Position numbers and translations under genes: made by a program. A DNA stretch of 64,000 nt from Oculatella sp. LEGE 06141 (GTDB lineage Bacteria > Cyanobacteriota > Cyanobacteriia > Elainellales > Elainellaceae). Position 1 is the first letter of the stretch. Every line of letters starts with the position of its first letter. Shown piece by piece: positions 54,678 to 62,849 of this stretch. The notes under the pieces were generated by a model. The model was not told where the DNA came from and did not search any database. It was given only the letters and a program-made list of their open reading frames with translations. The stretch is from contig NZ_JADEWO010000015.1 in NCBI RefSeq assembly GCF_015207605.1, positions 62,001 to 126,000 on the forward strand, read 5' to 3'.

Positions 54678-56081
54678 TTATTGGGGTAACTGCATGACCG
54701 AACGGTAATGCGCTTCCATTTGCGCCATCATTGGCGATTGGCGGTTCACTTGCCATTGGCTGTGGTCAAATAAGCCCTGCTTCAACTGCTCCATGTCCAC
54801 GGTTGCCACGGCACCGTTGGCAACAATTTGCTGACCGTTCACCCAAACGCTATGAACCGCCTGTACAGGACGACCGAGTACTAGCAAACCGATGGGGTCA
54901 GTTCTAGGCAAAAGCGACAGGCTGGTGAGGTCATACAGCACGACATCGGCTTTTTTGCCCACGTCTAGTGTTCCAACCTGCTCGGCCTGGTTGAGTCCAG
55001 TGGCTCCACCCAGGGCGGCAATTTCAACAGCCTGCCGGGGAGTAATCCACTGGCGGTAGTCCAGGTCAGTGATGTTGTGCAAGATGGAGCCAATTTTGAT
55101 CGCTTCTAGCAGGTCTTGCGAGTCGTTGCTGGCGGCTCCATCGCAGCCAAACGCAATGTTAACGCCAGCTTGGCGATATTTCAGCATGGGAGCAATGCCG
55201 CTACCCAGCCGCAAGTTGCTGAGAGGATTGTGTACAACGGTCGATCGCGTCTCTGCCAGGATTTCAATATCAGCATCATCTAACCAAACGCAGTGCGCCA
55301 GGGAGGTGCGCCGACCCAGGAAACCAAGCTGCTTGAGGTGTTCGACTGCGCTGCACCCATATTTTTCCTGCGCTAGAAGTTTTTGCGCTTTGGTTTCCAG
55401 CAGGTGAGCATGGCGGCAAAGGGTATGGCGATCGCTTAACTCCACACAGCCTTGAAACAGCGCATCTGAGCAAAGCTGAATTCCCGTAGGAGCCAACATA
55501 ATGTTGATGCCCTCGTCGGGACGGTGAAATGTCTCTACCGTGTTCTGCATCAAGTCCAGCGTGGCCTGGGTGCTGCGAAGGTAGGGTTCGTGTTCCACAT
55601 CGGCACCACCAGACGGAACGCCAGATGTAATCGATTCATCCTGGATCAGAGGGCCAATAAAGGCGCGAATGCCCACCTCTCGGTAAGCCCGAACAGCAGC
55701 GGCGATCGTCTCTTCTTCTTGTCCAGGAATCAATACAAGGTGGTCAACCACCGTAGTGCCACCCGAAAGGAGGGTTTCAACGGCGGTGCCAAGGGCGCTG
55801 AGGTAAATTTGCTCTGGCTCTAGCGGCGTAAAGTCATACAGTTCAGCGATCCATAGCTCCAGGGGGCGAGGGGGAATGATGCCACGCTGCCACATTTCGG
55901 ACGAGTGGGTATGGGCATTGACAAATCCAGGCAGCAGCAGTTTGTTGCGACCGTCGATTGCCGTTCCGTTGACTTCTAGCCCTGGCGCAACAGCGGTAAT
56001 GCGATCGCCTTCAATTTGAACATCGACCGTTTCGTACCCTTGTTCAGTTGGGATTAAAACATTCTGAATGGTGAAACCCAT
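54678..56081 (-). CDS. TRZ/ATZ-type amidohydrolase (COG0402 family)
   Basis: 467 residues. The metal site comprises HTH (His57, His59; LPGFVNAHTHSSEM), a His in CRHAHLLETK, a His in TSLAHCVWLDDADI and the Asp in FGCDGAASNDSQDL. This is the deaminase/chlorohydrolase branch of COG0402 (MtaD/AtzB/TrzA relatives), which hydrolyse C-N or C-Cl bonds on purine or triazine rings. EALKIGSILHN-like and the C-terminal composite beta domain (GKKADVVLYDL) are standard. The substrate is not decidable. It is divergent from the RidA gene with an inverted repeat between them and starts the catabolic-looking cluster. Confidence 0.9.
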   Translation of the reverse strand: MGFTIQNVLIPTEQGYETVDVQIEGDRITAVAPGLEVNGTAIDGRNKLLLPGFVNAHTHSSEMWQRGIIPPRPLELWIAELYDFTPLEPEQIYLSALGTAVETLLSGGTTVVDHLVLIPGQEEETIAAAVRAYREVGIRAFIGPLIQDESITSGVPSGGADVEHEPYLRSTQATLDLMQNTVETFHRPDEGINIMLAPTGIQLCSDALFQGCVELSDRHTLCRHAHLLETKAQKLLAQEKYGCSAVEHLKQLGFLGRRTSLAHCVWLDDADIEILAETRSTVVHNPLSNLRLGSGIAPMLKYRQAGVNIAFGCDGAASNDSQDLLEAIKIGSILHNITDLDYRQWITPRQAVEIAALGGATGLNQAEQVGTLDVGKKADVVLYDLTSLSLLPRTDPIGLLVLGRPVQAVHSVWVNGQQIVANGAVATVDMEQLKQGLFDHSQWQVNRQSPMMAQMEAHYRSVMQLPQ

Positions 56082-56127
56082 AGACCCCTCGCTGCAAATC
56101 CTTAAGGAGCAATAACAACATGCTAAG

Positions 56128-56150
56128 AATCTATCGTTTCGAGATAGATT
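56128..56150. promoter_or_regulatory. inverted repeat operator AATCTATC-N7-GATAGATT
   Basis: Perfect 8-bp arms AATCTATC (56128-56135) and GATAGATT (56143-56150) with a 7-nt spacer, in the 140-bp divergent spacer of the amidohydrolase and RidA genes. It lies 47 bp from the amidohydrolase start and 71 bp from the RidA start, a good place for one dimeric repressor to control both directions. No regulator gene is adjacent. Confidence 0.5.
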
Positions 56151-56220
56151 GAACTGTCGTGGGAAATGCCCCAGAGCAGAATATTACCACTCAGTCACTC
56201 TACCCCAGGGAGCTTCATTT

Positions 56221-56610
56221 GTGCTGGAATACATCACTTTACCTGACGACGTTTTACCTCCGGTTGCCCCCTATAGCCATGCAGTACGGGCGGGCGATTT
56301 ACTGTTTATAACCGGGCAGCTCGCAGAAGATCCGGCCACTGGCAAAGTCGTTAAAGGGTCAATTGAAGAACAAACGCGCCGAGTTATGGATAACCTCAAA
56401 CTGGTGTTAGACCATGCAGGGAGCGGCTTCGATCGCATTGCGATGGCTCGAATTTTTGTAACGGATTTTCGCGTCTTTCCCACCGTTAACGAAATCTATG
56501 CCTCCTACTTTCCGGGCGATCGCCTGCCATGCCGCACAACGGTGGGTGTCATTGCGCTGGCTGGGTTGGGAGATGTGGAAATCGATCTGGTTGCCTACTG
56601 TGGCGAATAA
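56221..56610 (+). CDS. RidA family (YjgF/YER057c/UK114) protein
   Basis: 129 residues from GTG at 56221, with AGGGAG about 8 nt upstream; the longer frame from 56149 is not conserved. Usual RidA length. LPPVAPYSHAVRAGDLLFITGQLAEDPATGK, then RRVMDNLKLVLDHAGSGFDRIAMARIFVTDF and PCRTTVGVIALAGLGDVEIDLVA. The Arg of the PxRTTV motif, needed for imine and enamine hydrolysis in RidA, is present (PCRTTV). It may clear reactive imines or act like RutC in amide-ring catabolism. Its stop codon lies in a tandem repeat. Confidence 0.92.
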   Translation: MLEYITLPDDVLPPVAPYSHAVRAGDLLFITGQLAEDPATGKVVKGSIEEQTRRVMDNLKLVLDHAGSGFDRIAMARIFVTDFRVFPTVNEIYASYFPGDRLPCRTTVGVIALAGLGDVEIDLVAYCGE

Positions 56611-56632
56611 GTGGCGAATAAGTGGCGAATAA
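56600..56632. repeat. 11-bp tandem triplication spanning the RidA stop codon
   Basis: GTGGCGAATAA occurs at 56600-56610, 56611-56621 and 56622-56632 with no variation. The first copy encodes the last residues of RidA (C-G-E) and its TAA stop. Period 11 is not a multiple of three, but because the first copy already has the stop, the protein is unaffected. Confidence 0.9.
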
Positions 56633-56772
56633 ACTGCATCGCTGCGGTCAGGCCGCTTTTCTGTTCCCTGTTCCAGTTCGTGTGATCCAATACTGCAACT
56701 CGTTCCGTTTTGCACTACCCATTAAAACCATGAGCAATATCAACCAATCATTCTGTATGACCTGCACACACT

Positions 56773-57546
56773 ATGAATCGACCCTTGAAACCGCTAGGAA
56801 TTGCGCCTAACGCCTGGTTGGTAGACAGCGAAACGGCAGACATTAGCCGTGCTCCGTTGCCGCCACGACCGATCGCCCTTCCCACAGAGACGAAAAAACT
56901 GCGGCTCGACTTAGCCAAAGCGGCGATCGTTGTGGTGGATATGCAAAACGACTTTTGCCATCCCGATGGCTGGTTAGCGCATATCGGCGTTGATGTCACC
57001 CCGGCACGAGCGCCGATCGCCCCTCTGGTGGCCTTACTGCCTCACCTGCGAACGGCGAATGTCCCCGTGGTTTGGTTGAACTGGGGCAATCGTCCCGATT
57101 TATTCAACATTAGCGCTGGACTGCGCCATGTCTATAATCCCACGGGCGAAGGGGTGGGGTTGGGCGATCCCCTGCCTAAAAACGGAGCGCCTGTGCTTAC
57201 TGTGGGCGGTTGGGCAGCGGCGGTGGTTGATGAACTGGTGCAGGAACCGCAAGACGTTAAGGTTGACAAATACCGCATGAGTGGTTTTTGGGACACGCCG
57301 TTAGACAGCATTTTGCGAAATCTAGGCAAAACGACGCTGTTCTTTGCTGGAGTGAACGCCGATCAGTGTGTGATGGCAACGTTGCAAGATGCTAATTTCC
57401 TGGGCTATGACTGCATCTTGCTGCGAGACTGCACAGCCACCACCTCGCCAGAGTACTGCCTGCAAGCCACCCTCTATAACACCAACCAGTGTTTTGGCTT
57501 TGTGAGTGACTCTCAGGCGCTATTGGCAGCGATCGCCAACGGTTAG
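56773..57546 (+). CDS. isochorismatase-fold cysteine hydrolase
   Basis: 257 residues. The Asp-Lys-Cys triad is Asp56 (VVVDMQNDFCHPDGW), Lys166 (VDKYRMSGFWDTPL) and Cys199 (VNADQCVMATLQDANFLGYD), which makes it an active cysteine hydrolase (nicotinamidase, RutB, biuret hydrolase type) rather than a true isochorismatase. A roughly 45-residue N-terminal extension precedes the core. It lies 160 bp after RidA on the same strand and 130 bp before the cupin. With RidA it recalls RutB/RutC of the pyrimidine pathway, but RutA is absent. Confidence 0.9.
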   Translation: MNRPLKPLGIAPNAWLVDSETADISRAPLPPRPIALPTETKKLRLDLAKAAIVVVDMQNDFCHPDGWLAHIGVDVTPARAPIAPLVALLPHLRTANVPVVWLNWGNRPDLFNISAGLRHVYNPTGEGVGLGDPLPKNGAPVLTVGGWAAAVVDELVQEPQDVKVDKYRMSGFWDTPLDSILRNLGKTTLFFAGVNADQCVMATLQDANFLGYDCILLRDCTATTSPEYCLQATLYNTNQCFGFVSDSQALLAAIANG

Positions 57547-57678
57547 CCGTGCCGTTTAACGCGGTGTATTGAGTTGAGAGCAGCAATGGATGGAGTGAAC
57601 GCTGAGTCCTTTTCATATTCCGCTGTATTCCCAGGCTCCAGTCTCTAACCCATAACTCCCTTCTCAGGAGGAACCCCA

Positions 57679-58131
57679 ATGGACACAACCTGCGTTATCC
57701 CAGTCCTAAAAACGCCAAAAGACTACCAGGCTTACCGGATCAGCCCAACAGATACGAATCGGCTGGCGATCGTGTTTGACCCAACGATCGCCAATATGTC
57801 TTTGACCTACTGTGTCGAGATTTTTGATGTGGGCGGCAAAACTCCTCCCAATCGGCATCTGTCAGCCGTTGAGATGTTCTTTATTCTAAAGGGAGAAGGA
57901 GTAGCCACTTGTGACGGTAAGCAAATCACGATTCAAGCGGGTGACAGCATTTTGGTGCCACCAACGGGAACGCATGTGATCGAAAATGTGGGATCTGGAC
58001 GACTATATGCACTTTGCATCATGGTTCCGAATGAAGACTTTGCCGAACTTATTCGCAGCGGCACTCCGGTTGAGCTAGATGAACAGGATCTAGCCGTATT
58101 GAGCCGCTCGGATGCGCTGGTTTCGTGCTAG
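57679..58131 (+). CDS. cupin domain protein
   Basis: 150 residues. Conserved cupin pattern: PNRHLSAVEMFFILKGEGVATCDGKQITIQAGDSILVPPTGTHVIEN. Motif 1 has His-(x)-...-E, with H and E present (NRHLSAVEMFF; the second His of the usual H-x-H is not seen), and motif 2 PPTGTHVI has the His. Divalent metal binding is likely but incomplete. AGGAGG lies about 9 nt before the ATG at 57679, a strong ribosome-binding site. Probably co-transcribed with its neighbours. Confidence 0.85.
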   Translation: MDTTCVIPVLKTPKDYQAYRISPTDTNRLAIVFDPTIANMSLTYCVEIFDVGGKTPPNRHLSAVEMFFILKGEGVATCDGKQITIQAGDSILVPPTGTHVIENVGSGRLYALCIMVPNEDFAELIRSGTPVELDEQDLAVLSRSDALVSC

Positions 58132-58326
58132 AGGCCAAGACAGGCACACTATAACCGTCTGCAACGGCTGAACGTTGCTCCTTCCGGTTGCTCTGGACGA
58201 AAAAGGGATACTGAGCGGTTTGTTTTCCGTTTGGTGCAGACAGCCGCCTGCACCTGTTCTCCACTTTTAGGGGAGCAACGTCTGGGGGAGCAACTGCTTT
58301 TGAACCACTTCTTTTAGTTTCTCCTC

Positions 58327-59961
58327 ATGCTGTCCGTTCGTCCTAAACAAACCATGTCGATGCTCACCCGCGACGGAGTGCGGCTCGATGCTGATGTCTA
58401 CAGTCCCCATGCAGACGGCGAGTTTCCCGTTCTGCTGATGCGGCAACCCTATGGACGGGCGATCGCCTCTACGGTAGTCTATGCCCATCCCACCTGGTAT
58501 GCCGCACATGGATACATTGTGGTGATTCAAGATGTGCGAGGACGGGGAACCTCGGAAGGAGAGTTTGATCTATTTGCCCATGAAATAGAGGATGGAGGCG
58601 ACACGGTGGCCTGGGCGGCAAGCCTACCGGGAAGCAGCGGCCAGGTAGGAATGTATGGTTTCTCGTATCAGGGAATGACTCAGCTCTATGCTGCCGCTGC
58701 CCGTCCGTCGGCTCTAAAGACCATTTGCCCCAGTATGGTTGGCTATGACCTGTATGCCGATTGGGCCTATGAAGGGGGCGCGTTTTGCCTGCAATCTAAC
58801 CTGGGTTGGGCGTTTCAACTGGCGGCAGAAACGGCACGGCGCAAGCGGGATGAGGATGCCTATTGTACGCTCTATGCGGCTGCCCGCAATCCACCCTTGC
58901 ACGACCCGGTTTGCGCCCGGTCGGGAATTTTGCATCAGCTTGCACCCGAATCTCACTATCACGACTGGCTGAATCATCCTCAACCCGATGAGTATTGGCA
59001 GAATCTCTCGCCCAAGGCGCATTTAAACGATATCGACATGCCCATGCTTCACATTGGCGGTTGGTTTGATCCGTATATGCGCGGCACCCTGCGGTTGTAT
59101 CGAGAGATGGCAGCCCGTAGCGCCTGTTCACACCATCTCATTATTGGCCCGTGGGCACATTTGCCCTGGGGTCGCAAGGTGGGCGCAGTAGACTACGGTG
59201 ATGCGGCTAATACGCCGATCGATCGCCTCCAAATTCGCTGGTTTGACCAGTTCCTCAAAGGACTGGATACCGGGTTGCTCAACGCCGCTCCTGTCAACCT
59301 GTTTGAAATGGGTAGCAATCGCTGGCGGACGTTCAACACCTTTCCTGCCAGTTCTCCCCAGGCTTATTTTTTAGCCACCACCGGGCTAGCCAGCATGAGC
59401 ACAAGCGAAGGTACGCTGACCCTCTCACCGTCTACCAGCCACCACGATACGTTTATCCACGATCCCTGGCGACCCGTTCCGTCCCTCGGTGGTCACGCGT
59501 CTATGCCATCGGGATCGTTCGATCGCTCCAGCCTCGATTGCCGTTCCGACCTGGTCACTTACACCTCTGCTCCACTAAACGAAGACCTACATCTGGCAGG
59601 AGAAGTCATTGCCGAACTTTACTGCACTGCCGATGCCCCCAGTTTTGACCTGTGTGCTGTTTTATCTGAAGTTAAACCCAACGGCAGCGTTTACAACGTG
59701 ACGCAGGGCTATCAGCGGATTGACAGCACGTCTGAGCCTGAACCGTTACGCCTTCGGCTGCAACCTATCTGTATCTGCATTGCCAACGGAAATGCTCTGA
59801 GGCTAAGTATCAGTGCGGCGTGTTTTCCAGCCTATGCGGTTAATCCCGGTACGGGCACTCATGCGGGTAACAGTCGCCTGGTTGAGGCTCAAGTTATCGC
59901 TCTAACGCTGCGTTGCGGTGAACAGTCTCCCTCCCACCTTGTTCTGCCTGTCAATGATTAG
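58327..59961 (+). CDS. CocE/NonD family hydrolase (X-Pro dipeptidyl-peptidase-like)
   Basis: 544 residues. Alpha/beta hydrolase with Ser113 in GMYGFSYQGMTQ, Asp in HIGGWFDPYMRG, and His in GPWAHLPWGRKVG. The N-terminal RDGVRLDADVYSPHADGEFPVLLMRQPYGR is the usual start of CocE/NonD enzymes, and the C-terminal jelly-roll domain (LTYTSAPLNEDLHLAGEVIAELYCTAD...FDLCAVLSEVKPNGSVYNVTQGYQR) is also typical. Family members hydrolyse acyl esters, cocaine, beta-lactams or X-Pro peptides. No signal peptide was seen. It is the last gene of the cluster. Confidence 0.94.
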   Translation: MLSVRPKQTMSMLTRDGVRLDADVYSPHADGEFPVLLMRQPYGRAIASTVVYAHPTWYAAHGYIVVIQDVRGRGTSEGEFDLFAHEIEDGGDTVAWAASLPGSSGQVGMYGFSYQGMTQLYAAAARPSALKTICPSMVGYDLYADWAYEGGAFCLQSNLGWAFQLAAETARRKRDEDAYCTLYAAARNPPLHDPVCARSGILHQLAPESHYHDWLNHPQPDEYWQNLSPKAHLNDIDMPMLHIGGWFDPYMRGTLRLYREMAARSACSHHLIIGPWAHLPWGRKVGAVDYGDAANTPIDRLQIRWFDQFLKGLDTGLLNAAPVNLFEMGSNRWRTFNTFPASSPQAYFLATTGLASMSTSEGTLTLSPSTSHHDTFIHDPWRPVPSLGGHASMPSGSFDRSSLDCRSDLVTYTSAPLNEDLHLAGEVIAELYCTADAPSFDLCAVLSEVKPNGSVYNVTQGYQRIDSTSEPEPLRLRLQPICICIANGNALRLSISAACFPAYAVNPGTGTHAGNSRLVEAQVIALTLRCGEQSPSHLVLPVND

Positions 59962-60227
59962 GATGGATTGACCTGGATACAATAAACACAAAAGCTATTA
60001 TCATCTGGTGCAGACAATGAACGGCGAGACAAGGAAGCTAAGCTAAAACTTCATTCCTCGCGCGGTGTGCAGGAATCCTGGATCGTAAACTGACAACGGC
60101 AACAAATTGAAGTTTACCGTCGTGAAAACGCTAGGCTAGTATTAACGGCAACGCTGTTCAATAACGAGACGTTGATTTCCCCACTGTTACCTGGTTTTGA
60201 CTGCCCTATCGCTCGATTGTTTAGCCC

Positions 60228-61037
60228 ATGACTGCTCCTTCAGAACTAGAAACCGCATCGGCACAAAACTCAAAAGTCACTGCTGCTACTGGACACGAGA
60301 AGGCAGCAGAAGACGATGATTTTTTTGACGAAGTCCCCGACGATGTTGAGATGTCGCTGTTCGACCATTTAGAAGAACTGCGGATGCGGATTTTCTATTC
60401 GCTCATTGCAGTAGTGCTTGGTGTCATCGGTTGCTTTGTTTTCGTCAATCGCATTGTGGGATTGCTAGAAATTCCGGCACAGGGTGTCAAGTTTTTGCAG
60501 CTTTCACCGGGCGAATACTTCTTCGTATCGATCAAAGTGGCTGGATACAGCGGACTCCTGGTGGCTAGCCCGTTTGTGCTATATCAAATTATTCAGTTTG
60601 TGTTGCCAGGGTTGACCCGGCGAGAACGCCGACTGGTGGGGCCAATTGTGTTAGGGTCAAGCGTTTTATTCGTTGCTGGTCTGTTTTTCTCCTATGTTGC
60701 TTTAATCCCTGCGGCTCTAAACTTCTTTATCAACTATGGCGAGGGTGTGGTCGAGCAGTTGTGGTCGATCGATCGCTATTTTGAATTTGTGTTGCTGCTG
60801 CTGTTTAGCACAGGGTTAGCCTTCCAGATTCCAGTGATTCAGCTTTTGTTGGGCTTGTTGAGAATTGTGGACTCAAAGCAAATGCTGGCGGGCTGGCGGT
60901 TTGTGATTCTAGGCGCGGCTGTTTTGGGCGCGGTGCTGACACCTTCCACCGATCCAGTGACGCAAAGCTTGCTCGCTGGAGCGGTTCTGGGGCTTTATTT
61001 TGGCGGAATCGGCATGGTTAAGCTGATCGGACGCTAA
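60228..61037 (+). CDS. tatC: Sec-independent protein translocase TatC
   Basis: 269 residues. Six membrane helices. [21 protein letters not shown] is the TatC N-terminal signature, and the loop before helix 4 has PGLTRRERR. The N-terminus carries an acidic extension of about 50 residues ([18 protein letters not shown]), longer than in E. coli. TatC receives twin-arginine precursors; PetC at 50746 is one likely substrate. It is followed within 6 bp by the broken csaA. Confidence 0.97.
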   Translation: MTAPSELETASAQNSKVTAATGHEKAAEDDDFFDEVPDDVEMSLFDHLEELRMRIFYSLIAVVLGVIGCFVFVNRIVGLLEIPAQGVKFLQLSPGEYFFVSIKVAGYSGLLVASPFVLYQIIQFVLPGLTRRERRLVGPIVLGSSVLFVAGLFFSYVALIPAALNFFINYGEGVVEQLWSIDRYFEFVLLLLFSTGLAFQIPVIQLLLGLLRIVDSKQMLAGWRFVILGAAVLGAVLTPSTDPVTQSLLAGAVLGLYFGGIGMVKLIGR

Positions 61038-61042
61038 GCATT

Positions 61043-61345
61043 ATGGGGCACATTACCAACGCGGATTTTGACCAGGTGTAGATCCGTGTTGGCAAGGTGG
61101 TCAACGTTGAAGCATTCCCCAGGGCGCGAAAGCCTGCCTACAAGCTCTGGATTGACTTTGGTGAACTAGGCATCAAAACATCAAGCGCTCAAATCACGGC
61201 ACTTTACAGCCAGGAGGATCTGCGCGATCGCCTCATCATGGCAGTGAGCAACGTTCTACCCCGACAAGTCGTCGATTTCATGTCCGAGGTGCTGGTCTTA
61301 GTCCAGCCCGATCGCCCTGTACCGCTGGGGGCACGTTTACTCTAA
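61043..61345 (+). pseudogene. csaA: csaA-like tRNA-binding-domain protein, broken
   Basis: The frame starts ATG at 61043 and reads MGHITNADFDQV, then TAG at 61079-61081, then IRVGKVVNVEAFPRARKPAYKLWIDFGELGIKTSSAQITALY to a TAA at 61343. This is the CsaA/YgjH tRNA-binding domain, normally F-x-x-V-D-I-R-V-G-x-I. The TAG replaces the conserved Asp codon. About 10-15 residues normally found between FMSEVLVL and the final PDRPVP-GARLL are also missing, in frame. Two independent lesions support a pseudogene. It is probably transcribed with tatC. Confidence 0.85.
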
Positions 61346-61778
61346 GCGATCGCCTTTGCTGCAAAAGTGGTCTGTGGCTGAGCTAATAAACGCCTCGTTC
61401 AGCGTCGTTTCTACTGGACAATTGCTGGACAATTAAACTAATGCAACATCACTCCAGGCAGTGTAAAACGGCTAGCCGCCCTGCCTCAAATCAGGCTTTG
61501 TAAAGATACGCATTAGCACTTGAAGATTAGACGAAGCTTCAGGGAAACTACGGTTTCGCTTAGAAGGATGTACATAGGATGCGTTTGAAATCTAAATCGC
61601 ACCCTTGTTGAGCGTGGCGAAACACCCCCCCAAAAAAGCATACACGTCCAAACATACAAGCACTGACACAGAAGCACTGACACAGAAGCACTGACACAGA
61701 AGCACTGACACAGAAGCACTGACACAGAAGCACTGACACAGTAGTTGCCTTTAAGTCCTTTAAGACAGGAGATGAAAG
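61346..61778. other. intergenic region with a 14-bp tandem repeat
   Basis: About 430 bp with no supported gene. GGACAATTGCTGGACAATTA near 61417-61436 is a short repeat, and 61658-61741 is the tandem array listed separately. Minus-strand open frames over the array encode only repeated Cys/Val/Ser and are artefacts. Confidence 0.5.
61658..61741. repeat. 14-bp tandem repeat, six copies
   Basis: AAGCACTGACACAG repeated six times without gaps or changes (61658, 61672, 61686, 61700, 61714, 61728). It ends 38 bp before the dioxygenase start. No palindrome within the unit and no spacer variation, so it is not a CRISPR array. Perfect identity suggests recent expansion. Confidence 0.95.
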
Positions 61779-62702
61779 ATGCTCACTAAGTTTAATCCGA
61801 CTGAGTTGCAGGATATTCAAAACTATTACGAGCAGAACGGCTACGTTATTGTCAGCAAGCTGCTGCAAGAATCCGCCATCGACAACTTTTTGAAGGAATA
61901 CAATCGATTTAAGGCAAGACCGTTCTATGTCTTTCGATCGCAGGACACCAATCAGCCCGAATTGATTCGCTCTAATGAGCAGGGATTTTTAGAACATTCA
62001 ATCCTTGATCCACAAAACCTGGTGTTTGCAAAAGGCTTTACGTCAACGGTGGAGAAATGCATCACTTCAACCGCCATTTCTAACCTGTTGAAGCAGCTCT
62101 CTGGGAAGGACAAGCACATCATCTGGCAGTCGATGTTTTTTGACAAATCCACCGGAACAGTTGCTCACCAAGATCACTATTATTTAGACACTGACCCTGC
62201 TGGACATTTGATTGCGGCCTGGTTTGCGCTAGAAGATATCCATCCCGATGCAGGCTGCTTTTTTGTGGTGCCGGGTAGCCACCGGGGAGAGGTATTGGAA
62301 CGAACCGCTTCCGGCTTCAAGGATCATGAAGATTTTGTTTCCAGAACCCAACAGCTGATTTCAGAAAACAATTACCAGTTCAAACCCTGCCCTCTGGCCA
62401 AAGGCGATGTTTTATTCTGGCATCCGTTCACGGTACATGGTGCCTTTACAAACATCAATCCTCAATATAGCCGCAAGTCGTTTACAGCTCACTTTGTTCC
62501 GGAGGGAATGAACTGGAGACGGCAAGCGAGTTTGCCAGAAAAAGTGGCTTCAAGCAACCCCAACGTTTACTTCTGGAAGCGCGATCGGCTGATGGATCAT
62601 TTGCGCTTTTTCAAGAACTACGCCGATTTCACCATTGCCCAAGCCACCAAACGCAAGCCGAAAATGGAAATGCGGGGCATTGAATACGAACAGAAATCGT
62701 AG
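61779..62702 (+). CDS. phytanoyl-CoA dioxygenase (PhyH) family protein
   Basis: 307 residues. AGGAGA precedes the ATG at 61779. Fe(II)/2-oxoglutarate enzyme: HxD in VAHQDHYYLDTDP (His130, Asp132), distal His220 in FTVHGAFTNINPQYSRKS, with the Arg of SRKS as likely 2-oxoglutarate anchor. GHLIAAWFALEDIHPDAGCFFVVPGSHRGEVL is the PhyH core. The substrate is unknown: the family includes hydroxylases in secondary metabolism, but no biosynthetic genes are nearby. It stands alone behind the tandem repeat. Confidence 0.9.
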   Translation: MLTKFNPTELQDIQNYYEQNGYVIVSKLLQESAIDNFLKEYNRFKARPFYVFRSQDTNQPELIRSNEQGFLEHSILDPQNLVFAKGFTSTVEKCITSTAISNLLKQLSGKDKHIIWQSMFFDKSTGTVAHQDHYYLDTDPAGHLIAAWFALEDIHPDAGCFFVVPGSHRGEVLERTASGFKDHEDFVSRTQQLISENNYQFKPCPLAKGDVLFWHPFTVHGAFTNINPQYSRKSFTAHFVPEGMNWRRQASLPEKVASSNPNVYFWKRDRLMDHLRFFKNYADFTIAQATKRKPKMEMRGIEYEQKS

Positions 62703-62849
62703 CGATCGCGCCTCCGCCCCATTCGCGGTTCAGTAAAATACCATCCAGGGTGCATCCTGGTTAAGCTGAAAGAGGCACTAACGGATACACTCAGAGTTTA
62801 GTTCGATCCCTGAGTGGTACATTCCGATTCAATCGGCTGACTTAATTTC

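Noticed and set aside
56149-56220. Longer RidA start
   Set aside because: The extra 24 residues run into the operator region, and GTG at 56221 has a good ribosome-binding site and gives the normal RidA length.
61658-61741. CRISPR array
   Set aside because: The 14-bp units are directly adjacent with no spacers, and no cas genes are in the window.
61513-61868. Minus-strand ORFs rich in Cys/Val/Ser over the 14-bp repeat
   Set aside because: They exist only because the repeat unit lacks stop codons in those frames; no family features.
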